Positions 41,626-50,712 of a stretch of 64,000 nucleotides of DNA are shown here, one piece after another (the stretch's first letter is position 1; each line of letters starts with the position of its first letter). The notes beneath the pieces were generated by a model, which was not told the DNA's origin, made no database searches, and worked only from the letters and a program-made list of their open reading frames with translations. Origin of the DNA: Haloprofundus salilacus (GTDB lineage Archaea > Halobacteriota > Halobacteria > Halobacteriales > Haloferacaceae); the NCBI RefSeq assembly GCF_020150815.1, contig NZ_CP083724.1, positions 62,001-126,000 on the forward strand, written 5' to 3'. A program made the position numbers and the translations under genes.

Positions 41626-42292
41626 GATTGGATTCCGAGCCCGAGCCCGATTGTGACTCGATCTGCTCGTAGAGATAGTATGAGTACACCAGCGTGACTC
41701 CGGCGGTCAGAAGCGCTGGGATGATGAGGAAGTACACAGCGTACTCACCGAACAGGAGACCGATCAACGCGATTACAGCAGTGAGTTTGAAAAGCCGACT
41801 CCCGAGTTCATGCGTCTGGTCCCAGACTTCGTCACTACTGAGCGTCCAGGGTGTCCGGATGCCGATGAACCAGTTACGTTTCGCGCGGCTCAGTAGGATG
41901 CCGGCATAATAGAAGAGGAGGGCGACAGCAGCCAGAACGAACAGCGTGAAGTCGAACTCGTAGCCGAGGTTGAACGCGAGAATCCCGCCGTGAAGAGTCG
42001 CCATGAACGCCGTGAAGACGACGACGAACCAGTCGTAGACGGGGCGAAACGACGTGATGTTCTCTCTGAGGGGGCCGATACGAGGAATGACAGCAAAGAG
42101 TACCAGGAGCGCAGCTGAGAGAACGGGGATGAGGGCCAGAGCCGGGGTTTTAGCCATTGTTCCATCTGGCTGCCCAGCTGCGTTCCAGTGGATCACGAGC
42201 TGCGCTGGGAGCTCTGGGGCTGCGATGACGCTCAACGCACCAGAAATGACGACGAAGAGTGCGGCGGCAGTAAACCTGTGAGTTGAGTTCAT
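41621..42292 (-). CDS. SdpI/DUF1648 family membrane protein
   Basis: A 223-residue protein with about six hydrophobic helices. The DUF1648 start (LPAQLVIHWNAAGQPDGTMA) and the C-terminal SdpI segment (AKRNWFIGIRTPWTLSSDEV, then W-D-TH) are both present. SdpI proteins give immunity to toxic peptides in Bacillus, but the archaeal roles are unknown. The stop codon lies at the edge of the 52-bp repeat, so the last few residues (SGSGSESNL) may be shaped by that insertion. Confidence 0.88.
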   Translation of the reverse strand: MNSTHRFTAAALFVVISGALSVIAAPELPAQLVIHWNAAGQPDGTMAKTPALALIPVLSAALLVLFAVIPRIGPLRENITSFRPVYDWFVVVFTAFMATLHGGILAFNLGYEFDFTLFVLAAVALLFYYAGILLSRAKRNWFIGIRTPWTLSSDEVWDQTHELGSRLFKLTAVIALIGLLFGEYAVYFLIIPALLTAGVTLVYSYYLYEQIESQSGSGSESNL

Positions 42293-42355
42293 AGCAGCTG
42301 ATACACTCGGCCACTAGATAACTTGGCGTATCTCTACAGAAGAACCAAGGCGAGT

Positions 42356-42379
42356 GCCTCGGGGGCTTGACCCCGAGGC
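42356..42379. repeat. GC-rich hairpin, probable IS-end relic
   Basis: GCCTCGGGG-GCTTGA-CCCCGAGGC is a perfect 9-bp stem. The hairpin style resembles solo IS200/IS605-type ends in haloarchaea. It could also act as a terminator for the SdpI-side region, but no U-run follows. The surrounding 42293-42585 holds no gene. Confidence 0.45.
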
Positions 42380-42585
42380 GGTTTACGAATTGGAGACCTC
42401 GTTGATGACCACTCACTATGAGGCCCGTGCCTGCTACAGGAAGAGGATATACTGAGACTGTAGCGAAATCCATTGTCATTCATTCGGGATGACCGGGATG
42501 ACTACGTGAACCAACCCATGGAAAGCTGTTAGCAGTAGGTGGCTGCCACCGCGGCGAGAATACGCTTCTGACGTTCCATTGGCGG

Positions 42586-43401
42586 TCACGTTGGCGATTG
42601 TACACGAGAAGAGGTTTCGTCTACTTCGCTTGCGTATCGTTCCGCGAACCACTCCTCCCAAGTAACTCTCCCGACCCTGTGATCGGGACAGGTCGCTTGG
42701 CCAGTTCGAAACGCTGTCATAGTTTTACCGGGGATGGGGAACCTGATGATAGGACGTCGTAGGCCACGTGCAGCGCGGTACGTCTGTGCGAGTTCGCCTA
42801 CTGAGTGGATTTCGGGACCACCAACGGGGTCGGTCCGACCGCTCGCTGTCAGCGTCGCGTGATCCACAATGACGTCCGCAACCGTGTCGACATCGACCGG
42901 CTGGATTTGCACGTTCGTCGGAAGGGGCCATACCGGAAGTTTCGCCACAGAATCCAGCAGTTCCGCGATGAATGAGTAGAACTGCGTCGCACGGACAATA
43001 GTTGCAGGTATATTGCTTTCCTCGACTGCCTTCTCGGCGACAGCCTTGTGTTCGTAGTAGGAGAAGGGAATATCGTCGATACCGACGATGGAGGGATAAA
43101 GGAAATGCTCCACATCGGCCGCTTCGGCCGCTTTGAGAAGTCGTTTCGTCCCCTGCACGTCAACTGCTGCTGTATCGCCCTGCGGGGCCGTCGCCGTGTG
43201 GATGACGACATCGATGTTTTCGAGCGCCGACCTGATCCTCGTGCCCTCGATCAAGTCAAGTTCAACCCAGTCGAGGTTCCCCTTGGTTTCTTTAGGAGGC
43301 GAGCGGCTCGTCGCCCGGACAGCGTGGCCCCCAGCTGTGAGCCGCGGTCGGAGTGCCGTCCCGAGCGTACCTGTTGCGCCGGTCACCAGCGTTCGAATCA
43401 T
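42586..43401 (-). CDS. NmrA-like/SDR NAD(P)-binding protein
   Basis: A 271-residue atypical short-chain dehydrogenase. The N-terminal nucleotide loop is VTGATGTLGTALRP (TGxxGxxG type). The middle has YPSIVGIDDIPFSYYEHKAV, with a Tyr/Lys pair as in NmrA/triphenylmethane reductase-like proteins, and the end EEWFAERYA is typical. It probably acts as a redox sensor or quinone oxidoreductase-like enzyme. It is divergent from the Bat-type regulator at 43486, a likely regulator-target pair. Confidence 0.88.
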   Translation of the reverse strand: MIRTLVTGATGTLGTALRPRLTAGGHAVRATSRSPPKETKGNLDWVELDLIEGTRIRSALENIDVVIHTATAPQGDTAAVDVQGTKRLLKAAEAADVEHFLYPSIVGIDDIPFSYYEHKAVAEKAVEESNIPATIVRATQFYSFIAELLDSVAKLPVWPLPTNVQIQPVDVDTVADVIVDHATLTASGRTDPVGGPEIHSVGELAQTYRAARGLRRPIIRFPIPGKTMTAFRTGQATCPDHRVGRVTWEEWFAERYASEVDETSSRVQSPT

Positions 43402-43485
43402 ATGGGATGATTTGTTGCATCGACACGAGTGATTATTGCCGAGTGTGCTCGGCGGGTTTAAGTTCTCTATCACATATAATCGCCC

Positions 43486-44142
43486 ATGAAACACGTCCGG
43501 GTGCGCATCACGGCCCGTGGACGGGCGGGTGATATCCACCCGATGTACGGCGTGATGACCGAGGCATCGTTCGTTGAACGAGCGACGGCCATACAGTGGA
43601 ACTATACCGGTGATGCGCTGGGCATCCTCCATTACGTCGTAGGCGACGCCGATGCACTCGAAAGAGCGATGCAAGAGATCCCAGAGGTCGTCGGCTACGA
43701 CATGGAACGCATCGACGAGCGGTCTTGCTATGTGTACGTCCGGGACGCGACGACCGATTCGCTCCAGGAGATGTTCAGCCCGATCTCCTCCGGCGGCATT
43801 ATCGTCGTCCCTCCCATCGAATACGAATCCGATGGGACGGTGGTGTTCTCGATGTTCGGTACTGACGACGAGGTACAGGATGCAATCGAAGGCGTCTCCG
43901 TCCCAGTTGACGTGACTATCGAAGCGGTGGGCGGTCTTGCTGGTACGACGACCGCTATCGAGGCACACCTCACCAACCGTCAGCGCAGAGTTGTCGAAAC
44001 AGCAGTGGAACTGGGCTACTACGACATCCCTCGAACCGCCAGTCAGGAGGACATTGCCGCGAAACTGGACTGTGCACCAAGTACCATTGCTGAACACCTG
44101 CGGAAAGCCGAATCCCGGATACTCCGGGCACAGTTCTCCTGA
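43486..44142 (+). CDS. Bat-type HTH_10 regulator
   Basis: A 218-residue regulator. The N-terminal sensory half (VRVRITARGRAGDIHPMYGV to about 150) precedes HTH_10: LTNRQRRVVETAVELGYYDI, then DIAAKLDCAPSTIAEHLRKA. The divergent NmrA-like gene starts 85 bp away, and an ATATAATC element lies just before this ATG (about 43477-43484). Confidence 0.92.
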   Translation: MKHVRVRITARGRAGDIHPMYGVMTEASFVERATAIQWNYTGDALGILHYVVGDADALERAMQEIPEVVGYDMERIDERSCYVYVRDATTDSLQEMFSPISSGGIIVVPPIEYESDGTVVFSMFGTDDEVQDAIEGVSVPVDVTIEAVGGLAGTTTAIEAHLTNRQRRVVETAVELGYYDIPRTASQEDIAAKLDCAPSTIAEHLRKAESRILRAQFS

Positions 44143-44204
44143 GACCGGTTATTTTCCAAATCAGTGTCCCACCTAATGACTGCGAGCGAGACTCGCATGC
44201 ACTT

Positions 44205-44260
44205 CTATCTTTCTTCGAGGAGAGAATCCCGTCGTAAACGACGGGGAGGAGGTCACACAG
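44205..44260 (+). repeat. Solo IS1341-type right-end hairpin
   Basis: A hairpin CCCGTCG-TAAA-CGACGGG at 44228-44245 is followed by GAGGAGGTCACAC, close to the GGAGGATGTCAC end of the intact element. The preceding flank TCTTTCTTCGAGGAGAGAATC matches the minus strand at 23160-23140. No tnpB sequence accompanies it. Confidence 0.65.
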
Positions 44261-44354
44261 AAATTATTTCTCAGTAACGTCGGTGTCAAAGCAATTTGGC
44301 GTGCAAGATACATGCCCTATTTCTTGCACGTTGAATCCGACGTATATTCGATAG

Positions 44355-44573
44355 CTAAACCCGTTTTAGCAAGGATAACCTGGCCCTGAAGGCCACTTGG
44401 AAACCGAGGAAGAACCCCAATAGTACGCCCGGAGCGAGGTAGACGACGTTGTGCACCTCAGGTGGCGTAAGTAGTACAATCGGTGCCGCCCAGAGGAGAA
44501 ATACCGCCGTCGCCGTCACAACAAATCCGTCGTTTCCGGGCGGTCCATAGCACCCACCACTAAGTCGTGACAC
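44355..44573 (-). CDS. Small two-helix membrane protein
   Basis: A 72-residue frame from GTG 44573 with two hydrophobic helices (FVVTATAVFLLWAAPIVLLT and VVYLAPGVLLGFFLGFQVAF) and a basic tail (RARLSLLKRV). It begins 4 nt after the stop of the next small gene upstream. The start is uncertain and the family is not recognised. Confidence 0.5.
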   Translation of the reverse strand: MSRLSGGCYGPPGNDGFVVTATAVFLLWAAPIVLLTPPEVHNVVYLAPGVLLGFFLGFQVAFRARLSLLKRV

Positions 44574-44577
44574 AAAA

Positions 44578-44691
44578 CTATGGGGTGTAATCGTCCCGTC
44601 GTGTTCGCGTAGTCGGTGTTTCAGCCCGGTCGCGGGTGTCATCCCGGAGCAACAGAGCGGTGACCAACAGAGCTCCCGAAGCGCCCAACAC
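44578..44691 (-). CDS. Tiny single-helix membrane protein
   Basis: A 37-residue frame from GTG 44691: one helix (VLGASGALLVTALLL) and an Arg/Asp/Thr tail (RDDTRDRAETPTTRTRRDDY). It may form a small operon with the gene at 44355, or be the first part of one disrupted gene. The palindrome at 44700-44719 lies right before it. Confidence 0.35.
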   Translation of the reverse strand: MLGASGALLVTALLLRDDTRDRAETPTTRTRRDDYTP

Positions 44692-44699
44692 GATAATTG

Positions 44700-44719
44700 T
44701 GTTGGGTGTGTGCCCAACA
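44700..44719. promoter_or_regulatory. Palindromic operator TGTTGGG-TGTGTG-CCCAACA
   Basis: A perfect 7-bp inverted repeat with a 6-nt centre. It lies 54 bp before the HTH regulator gene (44774) and 8 bp before the minus-strand small gene, so it may serve both. It is probably the autoregulatory site of that regulator. Confidence 0.55.
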
Positions 44720-44773
44720 GACGTTGAATTCGTGCAGGTTAGACTTTTCACGACCGATTGTGACCTTCTGTTT

Positions 44774-45568
44774 ATGCAGGATGCCGCCCGGTTCCTCGCC
44801 GACTCTCCGGACCGGCTCGCCCTCCTCACCCGGCTCCGTGAGGGGGTCGCCGGCCCCGCGACCCTCGCTGACGACCTCAACTGCGCGCGTAGAAGCGTCC
44901 AGCGCAACCTCGCCGCCTTCGCCGAGCGTGGTTGGGTCGAACGCGGCGACGGCGGCTACCGCCTCACCACCGCTGGAGACCTCGCCGCGACGACCCACGC
45001 TGACTACCTTGACCGACTGGAGTGCCTCGACCGCTTTGCCCCACTACTTCGCCACCTCGACGCCGACCACGCCCCGCCACTCTCGATGCTCGGGGACGCC
45101 GACCTCGTCGTCGCCTCGCCGGAGAATCCGCAGGCACCGGTCCACGCTTACGTCGACCGTCTCAAGCGATTCGAGGGCGACACCGTCCGGATGTGTTCGC
45201 CCGTACTCTCACGTATTTTCCACGAAGCCCACGCCTCGCTAGCGATGCGAGGGGTCCACACCGACCTCGTGCTCTCGGAGGCGACAGCTACGAAGGCCCG
45301 CGAACTCAATCCCATGGAGTTTGAGGCCGTCCTCCGCGTCGGCGTCCTTGACCTGTATGTCCACTCCGACTCGGTTCCGTTCGGTCTGACCGTTGGCGAG
45401 GACAACATGTTGCTCGCGGCCTATGACGAGGAGGGGCATCTGGAAGCCTGCCTTGCTTCGGATGACCCCGACCTTCTCGTATGGGCCGGAGACCTCTTCG
45501 AGCGCTATCGTGAGCGCTCAGTAAAGGTTGAACTGTCACGCGGCCTCCCCTTTGGCCTCGGTTCGTAG
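44774..45568 (+). CDS. Helix-turn-helix regulator, archaeal two-domain type
   Basis: A 264-residue protein. The winged helix at about 10-70 reads SPDRLALLTRLREGVAGPAT, then DLNCARRSVQRNLAAFAERG and YRLTTAGD. The C-terminal 180 residues (SRIFHEAHASLAMRGVHTDL, then DNMLLAAYDEEGHLEACLAS) form the sensor part common to large haloarchaeal regulators with a DUF1724-like region. ATG 44774 is chosen; the upstream frame to 44636 covers the palindrome and is not coding-like. Confidence 0.85.
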   Translation: MQDAARFLADSPDRLALLTRLREGVAGPATLADDLNCARRSVQRNLAAFAERGWVERGDGGYRLTTAGDLAATTHADYLDRLECLDRFAPLLRHLDADHAPPLSMLGDADLVVASPENPQAPVHAYVDRLKRFEGDTVRMCSPVLSRIFHEAHASLAMRGVHTDLVLSEATATKARELNPMEFEAVLRVGVLDLYVHSDSVPFGLTVGEDNMLLAAYDEEGHLEACLASDDPDLLVWAGDLFERYRERSVKVELSRGLPFGLGS

Positions 45569-45672
45569 TTGGCGGTTTTCGATACCGATGGCGGCCCGTT
45601 CGCTGGAGGTGACAGCCCCTGTCACGTCTGCTCAGAGGTGACGTAAAGACTCGACAGCACGTTTCTCCGAAC

Positions 45673-46944
45673 ATGAAGGTCCTCGTCGCCGGCGGCACCG
45701 GCTTCGTCGGTACCGCTCTCGTCCAGGAACTGACCGCCCGCGGTTACGATGTGTCTGTCCTCGCGCGCTCGCCTGAGGATGCGAACCTACCCACAGGAGT
45801 CGACCGCATCGCCCTCGACCTGACGAGCGCCGACGCTGACGCGATCCGAATGGCCATCGCTGACCATGACGTCGTTGTCAACCTTGTCTCACCCTCGCCG
45901 CTGTTCACTCCTCCCGGCGGGAACGAAATGCATGAGATGGTCCACCTTGAGGGAACCGAAGCCCTCGTCAACGCCGCCGAGACCGTCGGTGTCTCTCGGT
46001 TTGTCCAGATGAGCGCCCTCGGCGCCGATGCCGACGGTGAAACCCATTACATTCGGGCGAAGGGTCGGGCCGAAACGGTCATCCGCGACTCGGCCCTCGA
46101 CTGGGTCATTGTTCGCCCCTCCGTTGTCTTCGGCGATGGTGGGGAGTTTGTCGGCTTCACCCGCCTGCTAACGACGCCGTACGTCACCGGTCTTCCCGGC
46201 GGCGGGAGCACCCAATTCCAGCCCATCTGGATCGGCGACCTAGCCCCGATGCTCGCCGACTGTGTCGACGACGAGGACCGCGGGGGCGAGACCTACGAAC
46301 TCGGCGGGCCCGATGTATTGACCCTTGCAGACGTGGCTCGCCGGATATACGCCGCCGAGGGGAAATCGCTCCGGGTTCTCCCGATTCCAATGCCGCTGGC
46401 GAAACTTGGCCTCACCGTCGGTGGATACGTCCCGGGGTTCCACATGGGGCCAGACCAGTACCGGTCGCTCCAGTTTGACAACACCGTCAGTGGGGGCGAC
46501 TCCGATACAAACGACGTGCGCGGATTTGTCGTCAGCCCAACGGACCTCCGGACGTTGGATGACTACCTTGCCGACGGCGACGGCGGAGGGTCGATCTCCG
46601 ACCCCGGATCAGTCCTCGTCGGCGTGGAGACGCTCGGTCTGTTCACGTTCCTCTCGCTAGCGTGGTTCCTCCCCGAAGTCGTCGACATCTACTCGATCCC
46701 AGGGCTCGTCCTGCTGTTCATTCCCTCATATCTGGTGAATATAGCATTCTATGACGGTGGCTTTGGCCTCGAAGCTGTCGTCTATGCTCTCGAAGGCATC
46801 GTCGGTGAGTCACCCTTCTTGTGGGACGTTGGCTTGCTGGCCACCTACTACCTGTTCTCGGTCGTCACCGTCGCCCTCGGCCGGGTCCTAAAAAGCAGGT
46901 TCAGATCAACCTCCGCTGACGCAAAGCCCTCCAACACCCAATGA
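45673..46944 (+). CDS. NAD-dependent epimerase/NDUFA9-like protein with membrane tail
   Basis: A 423-residue protein. Residues 1-290 form an atypical SDR (VLVAGGTGFVGTALVQEL, then SRFVQMSALGADADGETHYI and VRPSVVFGDGGEFV), like complex I subunit NDUFA9-type NAD(P)H-binding proteins. After FVVSPTDLRTLDDYLADGD come three hydrophobic segments (about 313-405), so it is anchored in the membrane. It overlaps the next small gene by four bases. It may act on quinone or lipid-linked substrates (inference). Confidence 0.88.
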   Translation: MKVLVAGGTGFVGTALVQELTARGYDVSVLARSPEDANLPTGVDRIALDLTSADADAIRMAIADHDVVVNLVSPSPLFTPPGGNEMHEMVHLEGTEALVNAAETVGVSRFVQMSALGADADGETHYIRAKGRAETVIRDSALDWVIVRPSVVFGDGGEFVGFTRLLTTPYVTGLPGGGSTQFQPIWIGDLAPMLADCVDDEDRGGETYELGGPDVLTLADVARRIYAAEGKSLRVLPIPMPLAKLGLTVGGYVPGFHMGPDQYRSLQFDNTVSGGDSDTNDVRGFVVSPTDLRTLDDYLADGDGGGSISDPGSVLVGVETLGLFTFLSLAWFLPEVVDIYSIPGLVLLFIPSYLVNIAFYDGGFGLEAVVYALEGIVGESPFLWDVGLLATYYLFSVVTVALGRVLKSRFRSTSADAKPSNTQ

Positions 46945-47210
46945 CGCTTCGCTACACTGTCGCCGCTGGTTGTCTACTCGTCGGCCTCTTGCTCGTTGTG
47001 CAAGGTCTCGTTGTCTCCCCGCAGATCACCTCCGTCGAGTGCACCTCGTCGTCCTCGGCGAACACCACCGTACCGAGTCCGACGCCCGACTGCGTCCGGA
47101 CGACCGAACCCGCGACCGGCCAGCGCCTCTACATCCTCGGGCTCGGTGCTGGCATCGCTGGGCTCGGGGTCGCAGTCATTGCCCTCGACCGCCGGTTCGT
47201 TCGACGGTAG
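46941..47210 (+). CDS. Small two-helix membrane protein
   Basis: An 89-residue protein with helices at about 8-28 (CLLVGLLLVVQGLVV) and 66-83 (YILGLGAGIAGLGVAVIAL). Between them is an external loop with two Cys (VECTSSSSANTTVPSPTPDC). It overlaps the epimerase gene by ATGA and is probably its partner. Function is unknown. Confidence 0.75.
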   Translation: MTLRYTVAAGCLLVGLLLVVQGLVVSPQITSVECTSSSSANTTVPSPTPDCVRTTEPATGQRLYILGLGAGIAGLGVAVIALDRRFVRR

Positions 47211-47381
47211 CGTGGTGTCGTTTGGGCGACACCGCCGCCTTGAAATGTAAGAAGGCAGCTGTGTACGGTTTGTTGCTGTTTCGCCCTATGCTTCGACCGA
47301 TGCCGGGAGTGCGATGTGCGGCGTGTCACTGTCGATTCCTGCAGCGAAGACTCGAGCCTCGTTGACGCTAGCTTCCCCTCG

Positions 47382-47768
47382 TTACGGGGCTTGTCCTGTC
47401 TCCTCGCCATCTGGATGGGTGTTCGCCCATCGACGAGCCGCGAGTACGGTGAGCGGAAGTCCGAGAAGAGCAGCGAGTATCGCCCCGCCGACTGTGAAGA
47501 TGAGGATGAGTCCCCAAGGACGGGAGTCGAACGGGACGAACACCATCCCGGCGAGCGCAAGGTTTGCGAGTGCGCCGACGAAGGCAAGCGCCGTCGATCG
47601 CCGGTTGCCATGCTCGTTGGCCTGTGCGACTGCGAGGCCAAACGACTACAAGCGCCCAACACAGTCCCAGAACCCGCTAATTCGATCCCATCAAGTACGG
47701 TGATTCCAAGGCTCTGGCCGTAGCTCGATCATCTTTCGGACGTCGGATACGACGTCTATCGACGCCAT
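47382..47768 (-). pseudogene. Degraded integral membrane protein gene
   Basis: An ATG at 47768 opens MASIDVVSDVRKMIELRPE, which soon stops. A second frame continues SYGQSLGITVLDGIELAGSG. A third ends with FVGALANLALAGMVFVP, LILIFTVGGAILAALLG and RRWANTHPDGEETGQAP. The three pieces in three frames read as one membrane protein broken by at least two frameshifts. The family is not recognised. Confidence 0.45.
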
Positions 47769-47996
47769 GGGCTGATTTTATAAAAACCGACTACCGATGC
47801 GATTTGAGATTCGGTCGAAACAAATTCGTGTGAAAACTGACTGCTGATTTGAAACCGCTCGCCCGATAAACCATCGTCTATCCCCGAATAGGAGTCGGTG
47901 ACGATACTGGCCGCCACGGCCGTCCTCGTAGCCGATTCCCACGAGTTGGGAATCAGACTCTCTCATTATCTTACCGAGTCGCCAACGACTACTTGT

Positions 47997-49145
47997 ATGT
48001 CCGAAATAGGCGCACCCGGACGGGGTATCTCCCGCCGACAGTTCCTCGCTGCGACCGGTTCGACCGGCCTGTTCGCGACGGCCGGTTGCACGACACTGTC
48101 GTCTCCCTCGGCCTCAGTCGTCGACTCGACCGGGGACGGAGTCACTGCGGCCGTCTCGAATCTCCCACCGACGGGTCGTCCTGAGGTCGTCAACCTCGAC
48201 GAACGGAACCACGAGGTTACTATTCGCTCGGTAATGGCCCGTCACGCAATCCACCCCGGCGAATCGATGGGCGGCCCAGTCACCCTTCCAGTCGTCTGGG
48301 CGTTTCAGGCCGACGACGGAACCCCGAGCGTTCCCGGTCCCATCCTCCGGACGACGGAAGGCCACGACCTGAAAATCACGCTCGACAACACGGAGATGCA
48401 GGTTCCGCACACGCTGCACTTCCACGGAGTTCGCAAGACGTGGGAGAACGACGGGGTTCCGACGACGACCGGTATCACCGTGAATCCCGGTGAGAGTCAC
48501 ACCTACACGATCCCTGCAAACGTCCCCGGGACCCACCTGTACCACTGTCACTACCAGACGCCGATGCACATGGATATGGGGATGTACGGTATCCTCCGCG
48601 TCGATCCCGAGGGGTACGAAGAAGCTGACAAAGAGTACTTCATGACGGCCAAGGAGTGGGATACTCGCCTCTCGCGTCAACACGGCGGCGAGAACGTCAG
48701 CTACGACCTGACCAACCGCAAGGCGGACGCGTTCACGCTCAACGGAAAATCCGCACCCGCGACGTTCCACCCTGAAACCGGTTCACCCCTCATCGTCGAG
48801 TCGGGCGATACGGTCCGCATCCACTGGGTCAACGCCGGGTTCATGAGCCACCCGTTGCACACGCACAACCACCGCTTCCGCGTCGTCGAAAAAGACGGCA
48901 GTCCGATGCCCGAGGCACTCCAGTTCGAACAGGATGTCTTGAACATCGCACCCGCCGAGCGCTACACCGTTGAGTTCGAAGCCGACGCCGACCCCGGCAT
49001 CTATCTGATGCACTGTCACAAAGTCGATCACGTCCGCAATGGGTCGTCGTACCCTGGTGGCATGCTCAATGCCATCGTCTACAAGGAAGCGATGGACACT
49101 GACATCTTCCGGGGATTGATGGAGTATGCGGGATACGAGGGGTGA
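47997..49145 (+). CDS. Two-domain multicopper oxidase, Tat lipoprotein
   Basis: A 382-residue exported copper enzyme. The signal has SRRQFLAATG and lipobox TAGC. Copper sites are visible in HTLHFHGVRKTWEND, GTHLYHCHYQTPMHMDMGMY, MSHPLHTHNHRF and YLMHCHKVDHVRNG: types 1, 2 and 3 ligands arranged as in nitrite-reductase/laccase-like proteins with two cupredoxin domains. Its start is ATG 47997. A halocyanin follows after 5 nt, so it likely passes electrons to or from the oxidase. Substrate is unknown. Confidence 0.92.
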   Translation: MSEIGAPGRGISRRQFLAATGSTGLFATAGCTTLSSPSASVVDSTGDGVTAAVSNLPPTGRPEVVNLDERNHEVTIRSVMARHAIHPGESMGGPVTLPVVWAFQADDGTPSVPGPILRTTEGHDLKITLDNTEMQVPHTLHFHGVRKTWENDGVPTTTGITVNPGESHTYTIPANVPGTHLYHCHYQTPMHMDMGMYGILRVDPEGYEEADKEYFMTAKEWDTRLSRQHGGENVSYDLTNRKADAFTLNGKSAPATFHPETGSPLIVESGDTVRIHWVNAGFMSHPLHTHNHRFRVVEKDGSPMPEALQFEQDVLNIAPAERYTVEFEADADPGIYLMHCHKVDHVRNGSSYPGGMLNAIVYKEAMDTDIFRGLMEYAGYEG

Positions 49146-49150
49146 TTGCA

Positions 49151-50125
49151 ATGAATAACACGACACGCCGACGGTTCCTCGCAGCGACGGCTGGCGTAAC
49201 TCTCGGTGCAGGGCTCGTTGCGTCACCAACAGCGGCGCAACCCGACGAGACCGACCTCTCGTCGTGGTTTGTCAACACCGACGGGGTTGCCGAAATCGTA
49301 GACGCTCGTGGACAGTCATCGGTCGACATTACGGTCGGGGCAGCGGGTAACGGCGGTGCATTCGCCTTCGATCCTGTCGCAGTTTACATTGACCGGGGTA
49401 CGACCGTCATCTGGACGTGGACCGGCGACGGCGGAACGCACAACGTCGTCGCGAAAGATGGCTCGTTCGAGTCCGAGTACTATGATTCAAGCGGGGAAAC
49501 CTTCGAGACGACACTCGATACTGAGGGTGTTGTCCGCTACGCGTGTGCGCCCCACGAGTCGATGGGGATGAAGGGAGCGCTCGTCGTCGGTGATGTGACC
49601 GCTACACTCGGTGGAAGCGAAACGGCCGAAGCGACCGAAACCGCATCCAAACCTACCGAAACGTATGACGGGTGGCTGTCGGGAACCGACAACTACCGCA
49701 GGTTAGTTGACCGACGCGGTGAGTCAGAGGTTATCGTCAAAGTCGGGGCACAGGGAAATGGAGGCCAGTTTGCTTTCGACCCGCCCGCAATGCGCGTTGA
49801 CCCCGGGACGACCGTCGTCTGGGAGTGGGTCGGTGACCTGCGTTACGATGTCGTGGACCCAGAGCTCGGATATCATAGCGAACAAATCGCTAGGTCGGGC
49901 CACTATTTCGCTGTCGAGTTTGACGGTCACGGGCTGAGTACCTACGAGTGCACGGAGTACGGTGAGCAGGGAATGCGCGGCGTAGTCGTTGTCGGTGCAG
50001 GCCCGACGAAGCAGCTCTCGACACTTGGGTATACCGTCGTCGGGGGCGGAGCGCTCCTATTCGGTGGACCGCTCGCATACGGAGTTCGTGAGCACTTCCG
50101 GAACGTCAGTATGACCCCCGAGTAA
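49151..50125 (+). CDS. Double-domain halocyanin, membrane anchored
   Basis: A 324-residue exported cupredoxin. The Tat signal is TRRRFLAATAGVTLGAGLVA. Domain 1 (about 35-155) has complete copper ligands: GGTHNVV (His), and Cys, His and Met in YACAPHESMGMKG. Domain 2 (about 178-290) is homologous but reads LRYDVV and YECTEYGEQGMRG, with both His positions changed to Tyr, so it should not bind type 1 copper. A C-terminal helix (about 300-320) anchors it. It is in an operon with the multicopper oxidase. An ATG 9 nt after the GTG at 49142 is the start chosen. Confidence 0.92.
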   Translation: MNNTTRRRFLAATAGVTLGAGLVASPTAAQPDETDLSSWFVNTDGVAEIVDARGQSSVDITVGAAGNGGAFAFDPVAVYIDRGTTVIWTWTGDGGTHNVVAKDGSFESEYYDSSGETFETTLDTEGVVRYACAPHESMGMKGALVVGDVTATLGGSETAEATETASKPTETYDGWLSGTDNYRRLVDRRGESEVIVKVGAQGNGGQFAFDPPAMRVDPGTTVVWEWVGDLRYDVVDPELGYHSEQIARSGHYFAVEFDGHGLSTYECTEYGEQGMRGVVVVGAGPTKQLSTLGYTVVGGGALLFGGPLAYGVREHFRNVSMTPE

Positions 50126-50365
50126 CGTCTGCGAACAAGAACTCACTTGACCTCCTCTCGCGCCTAAAGTCGTGTGAATCCTATTCTTGGATTGATGTCT
50201 CAGGCTCGAATCCTGATTTAACTTTACTTTCTCGTTCGCCGGTCGGTTTGCGCGTACGAACAAAGAGTCGCTTCGAGCGGTCCTCGTCAAGGAATTCGAA
50301 TGCGACTCTAGGATGCGGAAAGCGCTTGTAAAACGTTGTAACCGCCTTCTCCCGGAGGATGACAA
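50126..50365. other. Intergenic stretch with a minus-strand coding-like frame
   Basis: On the minus strand from about 50355 to 50181 the frame reads AVTTFYKRFPHPRVAFEFLD, then RSKRLFVRTRKPTGERESKV. This is strongly protein-like, but no start codon lies before the divergent gene at 50366. It may be a truncated or leader-fused gene; the family is not recognised. Confidence 0.35.
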
Positions 50366-50548
50366 ATGACGAAGCGCTGCAGCATCTGCGACCAGGCTCT
50401 CGACGAGAACCCGCTCTCGGGACCAACTCAGGTGCGACAGCATCGGAACCAGTTCGAGCGAATCGTTGGCCGCCGACCGAAGAACTACGACGAGGTCCGC
50501 GAAACGCTCGCCGACAACGGAGACATCCTGACGCTCGACGACTTCTAG
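50366..50548 (+). CDS. Small protein with CxxC knuckle
   Basis: A 60-residue protein, MTKRCSICDQALDENPLSGP then HRNQFERIVGRRPKNYDEVR and ILTLDDF. One Cys-x2-Cys pair may bind zinc by dimerisation, or with His31. It is a typical haloarchaeal small protein of unknown role. GGAGG at 50355-50359 lies about 7-11 nt before the ATG and may be a ribosome-binding site. Confidence 0.55.
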   Translation: MTKRCSICDQALDENPLSGPTQVRQHRNQFERIVGRRPKNYDEVRETLADNGDILTLDDF

Positions 50549-50712
50549 GGCACCGACGACACGGTTCAGAATCATTCGTGTTTCGGGTTCTTTGCGCAAG
50601 AACCGGATAAATTTCTCCCTCAAAAGCCTCATATGTTACGTTCTATAGGTTCGAAAAGATAAGCCTCCTCGAATATTTATCGGAAGACGATGCCTCTCTA
50701 TATATTCAACCA

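Noticed and set aside
43411-44097. Upstream extension of the NmrA-like gene to 503 residues
   Set aside because: The extra residues are antisense to the Bat-type regulator, and a good ATG directly before the TGxxGxxG motif lies at 43401.
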